From assembly GCF_001577365.1 (NCBI RefSeq), contig NZ_CP014514.1, positions 148,903 to 212,902 on the forward strand: a DNA stretch of 64,000 nucleotides, read 5' to 3'. Shown piece after piece: positions 17,805-25,462 of this stretch. The stretch is from Frondihabitans sp. PAMC 28766 (GTDB lineage: Bacteria; Actinomycetota; Actinomycetes; Actinomycetales; Microbacteriaceae). The position numbers and the translations under genes are program-made. How positions within the stretch are numbered: position 1 is the first letter of the stretch; the number at the start of each line of letters is the position of its first letter. Under the pieces are notes generated by a model, which was not told where the DNA came from, made no database searches, and saw nothing but the letters and a program-made list of their open reading frames with translations.

Positions 17805-17832
17805 GTGCCGAAGGTCCCGGGACCTTCGGCAC
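17805..17832. promoter_or_regulatory. Perfect 28-bp palindrome made of two abutting DevR-type boxes
   Basis: Arms GTGCCGAAGGTCCC and GGGACCTTCGGCAC join without spacer. It lies 12 bases after the phosphoketolase fragment and 88 bases before the small gene at 17920, and could also act as a hairpin at the transcript end. Confidence 0.65.
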
Positions 17833-17919
17833 TCGTTCGCGAGGCACGCTCACGGTTGACTGCTCCTGGGTCGTTCACAAGCGCCCCGCATCTCGCCCTC
17901 CCGACGACTGGACACCACC

Positions 17920-18087
17920 ATGAGCGCCATCGCTTCCCCTTCTATCGCGCACCTCCAGAGAACATCGCCCGTTGCGCGGCCGTCGTCAGGGCTTTCCCGG
18001 GCAGACCCCGCCAACATCGATCTGCCTGGCACGGAGCCGATCGATATCACCTCGATGATGCAACTGCTGCTCGACCGGGGCATCTGA
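17920..18087 (+). CDS. Small protein with TEPIDIT motif (55 residues)
   Basis: MSAIASPSIAHL opens a short Ser/Pro-rich protein whose second half is LSRADPANIDLPGTEPIDIT followed by a short amphipathic helix (MMQLLLDRGI). The same arrangement occurs in the 48-residue protein at 19220 (LSRAHPA, TEPIDIT, LL). Both lie just upstream of a larger coupled gene and 86-88 bases after a DevR-type box. The conservation of the C-terminal half argues that they are translated. The function is unknown; a regulator or adaptor peptide is conceivable. The next gene starts two bases after its stop. Confidence 0.6.
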   Translation: MSAIASPSIAHLQRTSPVARPSSGLSRADPANIDLPGTEPIDITSMMQLLLDRGI

Positions 18088-18089
18088 GT

Positions 18090-18497
18090 ATGCGGGACGT
18101 CGAGGGATCGGTCAGCATGCTCACCGATGGCGATTGCTGGCAAATGCTGCGCGACGCGCCGGTTGGCCGGCTCGCGCTGTCGGCAGGCTCCGACATCGAC
18201 ATCTTCCCGGTCACCTTCCGCGTCGACGGTCAGTCGCTCTACTTCCGTACCTCACCAGGCCTGAAGCTGGCCGAGGTCGGTATCCGCTCACGGGCCACCC
18301 TCGAGGTTGACGGCTACGACGACACGACAGCCTGGAGCGTCGTCGCGAAGGGCAGCGGCCGCCACCTCATCTCCCTCGCCGAACTCGACATCGCCGCCGA
18401 GTTACGACTGACCACCTGGCTCCCGACCCCAACGCCCGACATCGTGCGAATCGACGTCGAGTCGCTGAGCGGCCGACGCTTCTCGCGCGCCAGCTGA
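18090..18497 (+). CDS. Pyridoxamine 5'-phosphate oxidase family protein
   Basis: This 135-residue protein has the split-barrel flavin fold: CWQMLRDAPVGRLALSAG, then DIFPVTFRVDGQSLYFRTSPGLKL, as in PPOX-like proteins of mycobacterial and other actinobacterial stress regulons. Such proteins bind FMN, F420 or haem. ATG 18090 follows the small TEPIDIT gene by two bases; ATG 18114 is an alternative. The DevR-type palindrome upstream suggests induction with the rest of the island. Confidence 0.82.
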   Translation: MRDVEGSVSMLTDGDCWQMLRDAPVGRLALSAGSDIDIFPVTFRVDGQSLYFRTSPGLKLAEVGIRSRATLEVDGYDDTTAWSVVAKGSGRHLISLAELDIAAELRLTTWLPTPTPDIVRIDVESLSGRRFSRAS

Positions 18498-18544
18498 CAC
18501 TGAGCACATCGCGGCAGGCACGCGTGGCATGACGCGCGGCCAGC

Positions 18545-18558
18545 GGGACTTTGGCCTC
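18545..18558 (+). promoter_or_regulatory. DevR-type box for the universal stress protein at 18594
   Basis: GGGACTTTGGCCTC is followed by GATTGT at 18582-18587 in the -10 position. ATG is 36 bases after the box, with no Shine-Dalgarno sequence. Confidence 0.75.
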
Positions 18559-18593
18559 TGTTCCGCCTCGCCGGGACCTGTGATTGTCAGATC

Positions 18594-19109
18594 ATGACCT
18601 CCACACTGATCTCACGGGCCGTCCCGGACGCGGCAGGCCGACGCTTGACCATCGTCGTCGGTTACGACGGCTCCACACCCGCCTTCTCGGCCCTTGAACG
18701 AGGAATTCGCCTCGCGACCGTCCTCGACACTGATCTTCTGCTCGTCACGACCTGGAGTTACCCCCAGGTCGCCTCGGCAACAGGATTCGGAAGCTGGTCT
18801 CCTGAAGAGGACGCCCAAAATCTTGTCAAGGCCGTGGTCGCCAAGGTCTTCCCGGCCGGATCTCCGCCGTGGTTCCGGACGTCTGTCCTCGAGGGGCAGT
18901 CGGCGAGCATCCTTCTCGAACAGAGCAAGGGAGCCGAGATGCTCATCGTCGGCAGCCGTGGCCACGGCGGCTTCTCAGGGCTCCTTCTCGGGTCCGTCAG
19001 CTCCGCGTGCGCCGAACACGCCGACTGCCCCGTGCTCGTCATGCACGGCGAATCAACCCGACCGCTGAACCTCGCCGCCGGCACTCATCTCGCGTCCGTC
19101 CCCGCGTGA
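18594..19109 (+). CDS. Universal stress protein (single domain)
   Basis: The 171-residue Usp protein opens with LTIVVGYDGSTPAFSALERG and has the nucleotide loop GSRGHGGFSGLLLGSVSS followed by CPVLVM. All glycines needed for ATP binding are present. It is a paralogue of the protein at 10500. The start lies at the position predicted for the transcription start of the DevR-type promoter, so the mRNA is probably leaderless. Confidence 0.92.
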   Translation: MTSTLISRAVPDAAGRRLTIVVGYDGSTPAFSALERGIRLATVLDTDLLLVTTWSYPQVASATGFGSWSPEEDAQNLVKAVVAKVFPAGSPPWFRTSVLEGQSASILLEQSKGAEMLIVGSRGHGGFSGLLLGSVSSACAEHADCPVLVMHGESTRPLNLAAGTHLASVPA

Positions 19110-19120
19110 GTGGTATTTGC

Positions 19121-19134
19121 GGGACCTTCGCCCC
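19121..19134 (+). promoter_or_regulatory. DevR-type box for the small protein/slipin operon
   Basis: GGGACCTTCGCCCC precedes ATG 19220 by 86 bases. CAACTT lies 25 bases after the box as a possible -10 element. Confidence 0.65.
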
Positions 19135-19219
19135 TGCCGAGTTCTCCTCCGCTGATGTCAACTTGATGCCAGTGCCGATCCGGCATTTGTTCCCCTCCTC
19201 ATCCAAAAGTCGCCACCTC

Positions 19220-19366
19220 ATGTCCATGACCGAGCAACGCCCCTCCGAGTCGGAGGCCAGCACGAACGGCCCACTCTCCCGCGCACACCCCGCGAAAACC
19301 GACCTCTGCCCGACCGAGCCGATCGACATCACCGAGATCGTGCGTCTGCTCGGGGAACGCTCATGA
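19220..19366 (+). CDS. Small protein with TEPIDIT motif (48 residues), upstream of slipin
   Basis: MSMTEQRPSESEAS is followed by LSRAHPAKTDLCPTEPIDIT and IVRLLGERS. It is the second member of the pair described at 17920. The stop overlaps the slipin ATG as ATGA. A second ATG at 19226 is equally possible as start. Function unknown. Confidence 0.6.
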   Translation: MSMTEQRPSESEASTNGPLSRAHPAKTDLCPTEPIDITEIVRLLGERS

Positions 19367-20265
19367 CCGTCGTCCTCGCCATCGTGGTCGTCGTCATCGT
19401 GCTTATCCTCGTCGCTCTCGCGATGTCGCTGCATGTCGTTACCCAGTACGAAAAAGGTGTCGTCTTCCGCTTCGGCCGTGTGACGGGCACCAAGGATCCC
19501 GGGCTTGCCGTAATCGTGCCGATCGCCGACCGGCTCACCAAGGTGAGCCTACGAATCGTCACCATGCCGATCCAGTCGCAGGGCATCATCACCAAAGACA
19601 ACGTCAGCGTCGACATCTCCGCAGTGGCGTACTTCCGGGTCGTCGACGCGGTCAAGGCCGTCGTCGCGATCGAGAACGTGACAGCTGCGATCGACCAGAT
19701 CGCCCAGACCACGCTCCGCAAAGTCGTTGGCCAGCACAGCCTCGACGAGATCCTCGCTGAAACCGACGTTATCAACGCGGGCATCCGCCAGATCCTTGAC
19801 GTCACCACACTCGACTGGGGTGTCGAGGTGACGCTCGTCGAACTCAAGGACATCCAGCTGCCGGACACGATGAAGCGGGCCATGGCCAAGCAGGCCGAAG
19901 CGGAACGCGAAAAGCGGGCCAAGATCATCGCCGCCGAAGGGGAATCCCTCGCGGCCGCAGCCCTCGGAGACGCGTCCGACACGATGATGGCGCACCCTCT
20001 CGCCCTCCAGCTGCGGAACCTGCAGACTCTAATCGAACTCGGCGTCGACAAGAACACCACCGTCGTCTTCCCGGCCCCTCTCATGAGCACGATCAGCGAG
20101 CTCGGCTCGTTCCTTGCCCGCGAGACGAAGACGTCCGAATCCGTCGTCGCGCAGGCGGCGGCATACGCCGCGGCGGCCACGGGGGTAGGAGCGGCGCCGG
20201 GTACCGGTCCTGCGCTCGTCCCTTCGGGTGCGCCGGCTGCGCCCGTACCGGCCAGCCCGCTATGA
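19363..20265 (+). CDS. Slipin (SPFH/band 7, stomatin-like) family protein
   Basis: The 300-residue protein has one N-terminal membrane segment (VVLAIVVVVIVLILVALAM) and then a full SPFH domain: QYEKGVVFRFGRV, TKDNVSVDISAVAYFRV, RKVVGQHSLDEILAE and the coiled-coil region KQAEAEREKRAKIIAAEGE. The C-terminus is Ala/Pro-rich. Slipins form membrane-bound oligomeric cages and organise lipid microdomains. It is coupled to the small TEPIDIT gene and followed by an ABC1-kinase remnant. Confidence 0.9.
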   Translation: MTVVLAIVVVVIVLILVALAMSLHVVTQYEKGVVFRFGRVTGTKDPGLAVIVPIADRLTKVSLRIVTMPIQSQGIITKDNVSVDISAVAYFRVVDAVKAVVAIENVTAAIDQIAQTTLRKVVGQHSLDEILAETDVINAGIRQILDVTTLDWGVEVTLVELKDIQLPDTMKRAMAKQAEAEREKRAKIIAAEGESLAAAALGDASDTMMAHPLALQLRNLQTLIELGVDKNTTVVFPAPLMSTISELGSFLARETKTSESVVAQAAAYAAAATGVGAAPGTGPALVPSGAPAAPVPASPL

Positions 20266-20495
20266 GCCGGCAGGAGCAGCTCTCATGAGCGCGGATGACA
20301 GCACTCCTGGCCGGGATCCCTCCTGGTCGTTGCCCGGGGGGCCTACTCCGAATTCAGCCCGTTTAGGAGCGGTTCATCCGTACGCCCCCTGGGAAGACCT
20401 CCGACCTACACGGATTTCTTCGGTGAACGCCATCCCGAGCCCGCCAGCGACGGTCACGACCACTCGGAGCCGTGCCGCTGCCTGGTGGATCGGCG

Positions 20496-21023
20496 ATGAC
20501 ACGAGAAAGCGCCACCCATGGGGCGCGGACCCGCGAGGTCGTCGGCATCCTGGCCCGGCAAGGGATCGATTCAGTCCGACAGCCAACGGCCGTCGAACTG
20601 CGGCTCGCCCTCGAAGAGCTGGGCCCGACGTTCATCAAGCTCGGCCAGCTCCTGTCGACTCGACCCGACCTCCTCCCGCCGCCCTACATCCGCGAACTCT
20701 CGCTCCTGCTCAGCTCGGTCCCTCCCGTTCCCGGCACGGAGATCGTGACGATCCTCGAAGAAGAACTCGGCTCCGACATCACCGAGATCTTCGGATCGTT
20801 CGACCTCGACGCACTCGCCAGTGCCTCCATCGGTCAGGCCCATGCCGCAACCCTTCCCGATGGCACACCCGTCGTCGTCAAGGTCAGAAAACCCGGCGCG
20901 GTCGAGACCATCCGGCAAGACCTCGAGATTCCACAGGTCGCGGTTGGGAAGCTAGGTCCAGGCCAGACATCATACCTGCCGATCGGGTCGATGACGACGA
21001 GGCCGGGGGCGATCAGGTCGTGA
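20496..21023 (+). pseudogene. ABC1/UbiB-family kinase, 3'-truncated
   Basis: The frame matches the N-terminal part of AarF/UbiB-like atypical kinases: LRLALEELGPTFIKLGQLLS, STRPDLLPPPYIREL, then the Ala-rich nucleotide loop LASASIGQAHAA and VVVKVRKPG with the conserved Lys. Similarity stops after RQDLEI near 20931. About 300 or more residues with the catalytic core are missing, and an unrelated tail ends at 21023, overlapping the convergent small gene. The region 20285-20495 contains an open frame (MSADDSTPGRDPSW) that I do not recognise. Confidence 0.75.
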
Positions 21024-21210
21024 TGGCCGGTTCGTGGCTGAGCCGGTGCCGGGCAGCATGTTCGACAAGATTCGGCACGTAGATGCGAATCGGCTTGCCG
21101 GCGAGGGCGTCGTATTCCTCGGTGACGTGACTGATGGTTTTCAGAGGAAAGCGTCGCGTCAGGAGAGCGGTGACCTGCGCGACGGTGAGCTCACGAACGG
21201 TGGCGGCCAT
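21013..21210 (-). CDS. Small three-helix-bundle dimerisation-type protein
   Basis: This 65-residue protein (VAQVTALLTRRFP, then EYDALAGKPIRIYVPNLVEHAAR) has the pattern of the actinobacterial three-helix bundle dimerisation family, in which PIRxxVPxLVExxAR is conserved. It starts 12 bases after the oleate hydratase stop on the same strand and is probably the last gene of that operon. No function is established for the family. Confidence 0.65.
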   Translation of the reverse strand: MAATVRELTVAQVTALLTRRFPLKTISHVTEEYDALAGKPIRIYVPNLVEHAARHRLSHEPAITT

Positions 21211-21222
21211 GCGTCTGGTCGA

Positions 21223-22827
21223 TCACTTGAACGCTGATTCGATGGCGTGGAGATCGACGCTGGGGTGGAAGGCCCCGTGATAGATGCCAGGGATGGCGCG
21301 GTCGACGTCGAGCAACGTGTACACGGCCTGCATCGCGCCGTGGATGGAGTACTCGACAGTGAAGACGACGTCTTCGGGGATTTCGGTGAACTGGCCCAGG
21401 AACCCGAAGTTCGTCGAACCGTCGGGGATCACGAGGGGTCGGTCACCCGGGGCGCGGGGGCTAAAGACGGCGGATGCGTACGGCATCATCACCGTCGTCA
21501 CGTCGGTCGTCTCCAGCACGTGGTCGAGGATGCTGTCAAACTCGAGCTGCCCGATGAGCTCCGTCAGGATTTCGCGCCCTGAGGAGGCGGCCATGGTCTT
21601 GGGGACGTGGTCTCCGAGCTTGTCGACAAGCAGCCCGTACCCCCACAGGGTGGAATCGCCGGCGGGCAGGTGGGGAAAATGCGGCTGGTGGGGGACGACG
21701 ATGGACATCAACCACCCCGAGTCGACCCACGTCATGAGGGCACCGGTACCGGGCTTGTTGTCGGCGAGGTTGACGATGCGGTCGAGGAGGACGCTGTCGT
21801 GCATGGTGAGGGTGAAGGACTCCCACTTGTTCTCATCGACGTTGAGGAACACCTCCGGGTGCCCGAAATCGGGGGCTTTCTGGGCAACCGTCTCCCAGAG
21901 CGACCAGCCGTGATCGCGGTGCGACCGGATCAGTTCCGGTGGTGTGTCCTGCCCTCCGTAGGTGCTGTCGGAGGTGATGGATCCGAGGGTGAGGAGGGCG
22001 ATGTCGTCGTCGCCGAGGTCGATATCGGCGTGACCCTGATCGGTTTCGACGGAAAGGCGGGCGATTCGGCGGTCCACGCCGTTGGTGAAGGCAGCGTCGA
22101 CGACTCGCTGGCCGAATCGGAAGTCGACGTCGTGAAGGCCGAGCCACAGGTGGAGGGGGAGGACCATCGAGTCGTACTGGTCGTAGACGGTTCGTCGGAC
22201 ACCGGACAGGGTGTTGATGCGGCTGAACTCCTGGACGAAACGCAGGAAGTACCGTCGCAGCTCGATGGCGGAGTGCCAGTTCTGGAAGGCGAACGTGGTG
22301 CGCCACATCTGCCAGAAGTTCGTGCTGAAGAAGTGCTTCCCGAACATCTGGTCGATGCGCTTGTCGGCGAGGGTGCTTTCCGGCGAGGCGATCAGCCGCC
22401 CGAGTTCGAGGCGGTCTCGCGTGTCGAAGCCGTAATCGGCGGCAGGGAGGATCGTGTGGTCGCGTCCGAAGAGACGGGCATTCGCGTGCGTCGGGACGTG
22501 TTTGTTGAACGCTGTGATCTCGTCGCGGACGGATACTTGCGGGTTGCCCTGCGAGGGGATCGATGAGAATAGGTCCCAGGTGCAGAGGTAGGCCTCGTCC
22601 TCTAGCATCCGGCCTCCACGGGTGACCCAACCGTCGGTCAAGGTGGGGGATTTGGCTCCGTCGAGTGACCCGCCGGGAAGCCCTGACTCTTCGAGGATGT
22701 GGACGTTCGATCCGGCAACCCCGGCGTCACGGATGGCGAAGGCGGCGGCGGCCATGCCGGCGATGCCTCCTCCGACAATCCAGAGGTGCTTGCCGGAGGC
22801 TGTTCGTGAGTTGTCGTGTGCGGTCAT
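21223..22827 (-). CDS. ohyA: Oleate hydratase (FAD-dependent fatty-acid double-bond hydratase)
   Basis: The 534-residue protein shows the dinucleotide motif LWIVGGGIAGMAAAAFAIRD, the LPGGSLDGA loop of oleate hydratases, the NFWQMWRTTFAFQNWHSA segment and the C-terminal FGQFTEI-type region (NFGFLGQFTEIPEDVVFTVE). These enzymes add water to cis-9 unsaturated fatty acids to give 10-hydroxy acids; FAD is structural. It is the third gene of a four-gene operon led by a DevR-type box, and its ATG overlaps the preceding stop (ATGA). A link between fatty-acid hydroxylation and the low-oxygen response is inferred from this position only. Confidence 0.92.
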   Translation of the reverse strand: MTAHDNSRTASGKHLWIVGGGIAGMAAAAFAIRDAGVAGSNVHILEESGLPGGSLDGAKSPTLTDGWVTRGGRMLEDEAYLCTWDLFSSIPSQGNPQVSVRDEITAFNKHVPTHANARLFGRDHTILPAADYGFDTRDRLELGRLIASPESTLADKRIDQMFGKHFFSTNFWQMWRTTFAFQNWHSAIELRRYFLRFVQEFSRINTLSGVRRTVYDQYDSMVLPLHLWLGLHDVDFRFGQRVVDAAFTNGVDRRIARLSVETDQGHADIDLGDDDIALLTLGSITSDSTYGGQDTPPELIRSHRDHGWSLWETVAQKAPDFGHPEVFLNVDENKWESFTLTMHDSVLLDRIVNLADNKPGTGALMTWVDSGWLMSIVVPHQPHFPHLPAGDSTLWGYGLLVDKLGDHVPKTMAASSGREILTELIGQLEFDSILDHVLETTDVTTVMMPYASAVFSPRAPGDRPLVIPDGSTNFGFLGQFTEIPEDVVFTVEYSIHGAMQAVYTLLDVDRAIPGIYHGAFHPSVDLHAIESAFK

Positions 22828-23276
22828 GACGTCGTCTCCGAGAGGTGATGAGTGTCGATGGTGACGGTGTTGTCGGGCTCAGCCGATACGGAGGTGGCTT
22901 TGATGCTGGCGTCGTGACGTTCGTACCCGAGGGGGGTTACTTTCGCCTCAGGGGAGTGGAGCAGGTCGGTGAGCTTGTGCAGGCAGCGGGTCTTGATCTC
23001 GGCCGCCTGCGGGTGCCCGTCTTTGTCGACGATGTTCTTGTCGAGAGAACTGTCCGAAAGCTGGCGCGCCTCGGGCTCGACCCACGTGGTGCTGAAGGTC
23101 AGATTCATGCGGGCGACGCCGTCGAGCTGCAGTCTGTCGTGCACCAGCTGGTGGATCTCGCGCGGCTCATGCTCGTCGTCGGCGTTGCGCAGCGTGGGGG
23201 CGCTGGTCTCGAGGGGTTTGCTGGCAAGGACGTCCTCCATCGGGTCGTCGACGGTGGGAGAGATGAGGTCGGTCAC
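22824..23276 (-). CDS. Hypothetical protein in the oleate hydratase operon
   Basis: The 150-residue protein is soluble, acidic and unrecognised. Visible segments are REIHQLVHDRLQLDGVARM and a central LTFSTTWVEPEARQLSDS. GTG 23276 overlaps the upstream stop (GTGA) and its own stop overlaps the ohyA ATG, so it is locked between two genes by translational coupling. No membrane segment is present. Confidence 0.6.
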   Translation of the reverse strand: MTDLISPTVDDPMEDVLASKPLETSAPTLRNADDEHEPREIHQLVHDRLQLDGVARMNLTFSTTWVEPEARQLSDSSLDKNIVDKDGHPQAAEIKTRCLHKLTDLLHSPEAKVTPLGYERHDASIKATSVSAEPDNTVTIDTHHLSETTS

Positions 23277-23779
23277 GAGGTGGCTTCTTTCGTGAGGGTG
23301 CGCGGGGTGGAGTAGAGGTTGAGAAGTGCGCGGGTGGAACCCTGGCCTGGTGAATTGGCGCCGTGCCGATGGCGGTCCTCTGCCACGACGATGTGAAGGG
23401 CGGTGAGAACGGCGACCACGTGCGTGTCGGGGAGGATGAGGTTCCAGGGGCCCGCTGAGGTCTTCAGACACTCGAACGTCGTAGTCGGCAGGGCGGCGGC
23501 AAGAGCCGAGAGGAAGAACCTCAACGACGCGGAGGGCTCCTCGACGAATCCGACGACCACGCTGTTACCGGTGGCGAGGGCGGCGCCAAGGTGGTCGGTG
23601 ACGAGGGCAGTGCTGCAGCCTGGTCCGCAAAAGAGCACGATCGTGCCGAGGGGTGCACCCGTTTCGCTGACGATGGCATCGAGGTGGAACTGATGGAACC
23701 GTTCCGTGAGTCGAGACATGAGCCGGTTGGTCGTCTGCAGGTGAAGGACACCTGGGCCCTGTGTCGTTGAAGTGGTCAT
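23273..23779 (-). CDS. Protein resembling the coenzyme-binding half of an aldehyde dehydrogenase
   Basis: This 168-residue protein leads the oleate hydratase operon. GAPLGTIVLFCGPGCSTALV and DHLGAALATGNSVVVGFVEE follow the order of an aldehyde dehydrogenase nucleotide-binding core (PxG, then ALAxGNxVV), and LRFFLSALAAALPTTTF continues it. The catalytic domain is absent. It aligns loosely with the protein at 15597. The ATG is 36 bases after a DevR-type box with AACGCT in the -10 position and no Shine-Dalgarno sequence, which suggests a leaderless mRNA. Function unknown. Confidence 0.6.
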   Translation of the reverse strand: MTTSTTQGPGVLHLQTTNRLMSRLTERFHQFHLDAIVSETGAPLGTIVLFCGPGCSTALVTDHLGAALATGNSVVVGFVEEPSASLRFFLSALAAALPTTTFECLKTSAGPWNLILPDTHVVAVLTALHIVVAEDRHRHGANSPGQGSTRALLNLYSTPRTLTKEATS

Positions 23780-23814
23780 GAGGACAGCGTTGGCGATATC
23801 TGGCACTGCCCCCA

Positions 23815-23828
23815 GGGGCAAAGGTCCT
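23815..23828 (-). promoter_or_regulatory. DevR-type box for the oleate hydratase operon
   Basis: The minus strand reads AGGACCTTTGCCCC, then AACGCT 24 bases on, then ATG at 36 bases. Confidence 0.75.
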
Positions 23829-23856
23829 ACAACATCGAACGATTTGTTGTGGCGGC

Positions 23857-23870
23857 GGGACCTCCGCCTC
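23857..23870 (+). promoter_or_regulatory. DevR-type box for the universal stress protein at 23958
   Basis: GGGACCTCCGCCTC is followed by GAAGCT at 23894-23899. ATG lies 88 bases after the box. Confidence 0.65.
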
Positions 23871-23957
23871 TGGTCGGGTTCAGAGGCCGAGGGGAAGCTC
23901 ATGGGGCGTCCGCGTGCACACGGCTTCGTGACGTCGACACCTGAAGGAGTACTGGCT

Positions 23958-24829
23958 ATGAAGGACACGGCGATTGTGGGGTGGGATGGGTCAGCTGCGG
24001 CATCCCACGCATCCGATTGGTTGGCTGACCGGCAAGCCGGCACGGGACGGCGGATGGCGATCGTGAGAGTCGTGCCCTTCCCTGCGCACCCGGAGAACGG
24101 GACCCGTGAATCGGATCAGCTGTCAGCCGCACAAGAGGGCACCCAGGAGGAAGCGGTCCGGCTGCGAACAGGTCATGAAAACCTCGAAGTCCTCGTCCGA
24201 GTCATCGCGGGAGATCCCTGGACGTCCTGGAAGGTATGTCGTTCTCGTCGAATCTTGTGACCGTCGGGCGCGGTCCAGCGTCCCCCTCGAATCGAGCGGC
24301 TACCACATTGGCCGAAAGACTGGCGGCGACTGCTGAAGGGCCGGTAGCGGCGATACCTGGCACTGTCTTTGGCGCAGCCCGAGGAATTGTTGTTGGAGTG
24401 GACGGAACGGACGCTTCGTTGAGGGCCTTGGCCTTCGCTGCTCGAGAGGCCGTGGATCGCGGCGAGTCTCTTTCTGTGGTGCACGCCTGGTTAGGTCCTG
24501 TGGGGACGACTGACGATATTAGCCGGGATCGTTCTGCCTTCGCCCTTTTGAAGCATCGCCACGACGCTCTGGTAGACGAATCCCTCATCGACGCCAGCCG
24601 CGAGTATCCACAACTCGCGATTCGACGGCGGGTGATTCAAGGGCTTGCGGCCAAGGTGTTGCTGAAGGAGGCGCACGAGAGCCGAATGTTGGTCATTGGG
24701 AACAACGGCCGGCGCACCGTGGCCCGGTTTCTGCTGGGTTCGGTCAGCACTGCTGTGCTGCATGGTGCGGAGCGGCCAACGGTCGTCGTGAAGGTGGCCG
24801 ACGACACTAGTGAGCTCGAAATGCTCTAG
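23958..24829 (+). pseudogene. Two-domain universal stress protein, frameshifted
   Basis: The first Usp domain starts DTAIVGWDGSAAASHASDWL and the second GIVVGVDGTDASLRALAFA; both end in typical VAAIP and TVVVKV strands. The frame is lost at 24220-24221, where one more G would give the junction GDPWDVLEGM and a protein of about 290 residues. The second half alone is open from ATG 24236. The organisation matches the intact tandem stress protein at 27343, with which it shares the short HxxxxWDG start. GAAGGAG is well placed before ATG 23958. It converges on devR. Confidence 0.82.
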
Positions 24830-24835
24830 ACGGGC

Positions 24836-25462
24836 TTAGTTCTTCCGGAGTCCCGCACCGTAGACGGCCGCTTGGGTGCGTCGTTCCATGCCCAGGGTGC
24901 GGAGGATCGCAGAGACGTAGTTCTTGACCGTTTTCTCGGCCAGGTTCAGGATTTCCCCGATCTGGCGGTTGCTGAGACCCTCCGCGATCAGTTCAAGGAC
25001 CTCTCGTTCCCGCAACGTGAGAACGATCATCCGCTCGGTGGAGGGTGCGGTCGCTTTCGCGACGATGTCGCGGGAGACGTCCGGGTTCACGAGCGTCTTC
25101 CCGGTGGCGACTAGGCGGATGGAATCGACCAGTTTCTGGCCGCGGATGTCTTTGATGACATAGCCGGCAGCTCCCGCGAGGACGGCGGAGAGGCTCGCTT
25201 CGTCATCGTCGTAGGCAGTGAACATGAGGCACACGACCGACGGGTACGACGAGCGGATCTCGCGGCACAAGTCGATGCCGCTTCCGTCGGGCAGGCCCAC
25301 GTCCAGGACGGCGACGTCGGGCATGGTCGCGGCGATCCGCGCCAGAGCCTGAGCGATTGTGCCGGCTTCGCCGACGACGTCGAAGTCGTCCTCGGCGTCG
25401 ATCAGGTCCGCGACGCCGCGGCGGACGACTTCGTGGTCGTCGACGAGGAATATCCGTGTCAC
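24836..25462 (-). CDS. devR: DevR/DosR-like response regulator (NarL/LuxR family)
   Basis: The 208-residue protein has a receiver domain (FLVDDHEVVRRGVADLI, phospho-acceptor Asp54 in AVLDVGLPDGSG, switch Thr in MFTAYDDDE, Lys in YVIKDIRG) and a LuxR-type helix-turn-helix. The recognition helix LAEKTVKNYVSAILRTLGME is nearly the same as in mycobacterial DevR/DosR, including the Lys-Thr-Val-Lys-Asn residues that contact GGGAC half-sites. That agrees with the many GGGACC boxes in this window. It overlaps the sensor kinase gene by ATGA and is the likely master regulator of the island. Confidence 0.92.
   Translation of the reverse strand: MTRIFLVDDHEVVRRGVADLIDAEDDFDVVGEAGTIAQALARIAATMPDVAVLDVGLPDGSGIDLCREIRSSYPSVVCLMFTAYDDDEASLSAVLAGAAGYVIKDIRGQKLVDSIRLVATGKTLVNPDVSRDIVAKATAPSTERMIVLTLREREVLELIAEGLSNRQIGEILNLAEKTVKNYVSAILRTLGMERRTQAAVYGAGLRKN

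Noticed and set aside
20285..20495. Small gene before the ABC1-kinase remnant
   Set aside because: Open frame with ATG but no family likeness; it continues into a shadow of the kinase frame, so it is only noted in that entry.
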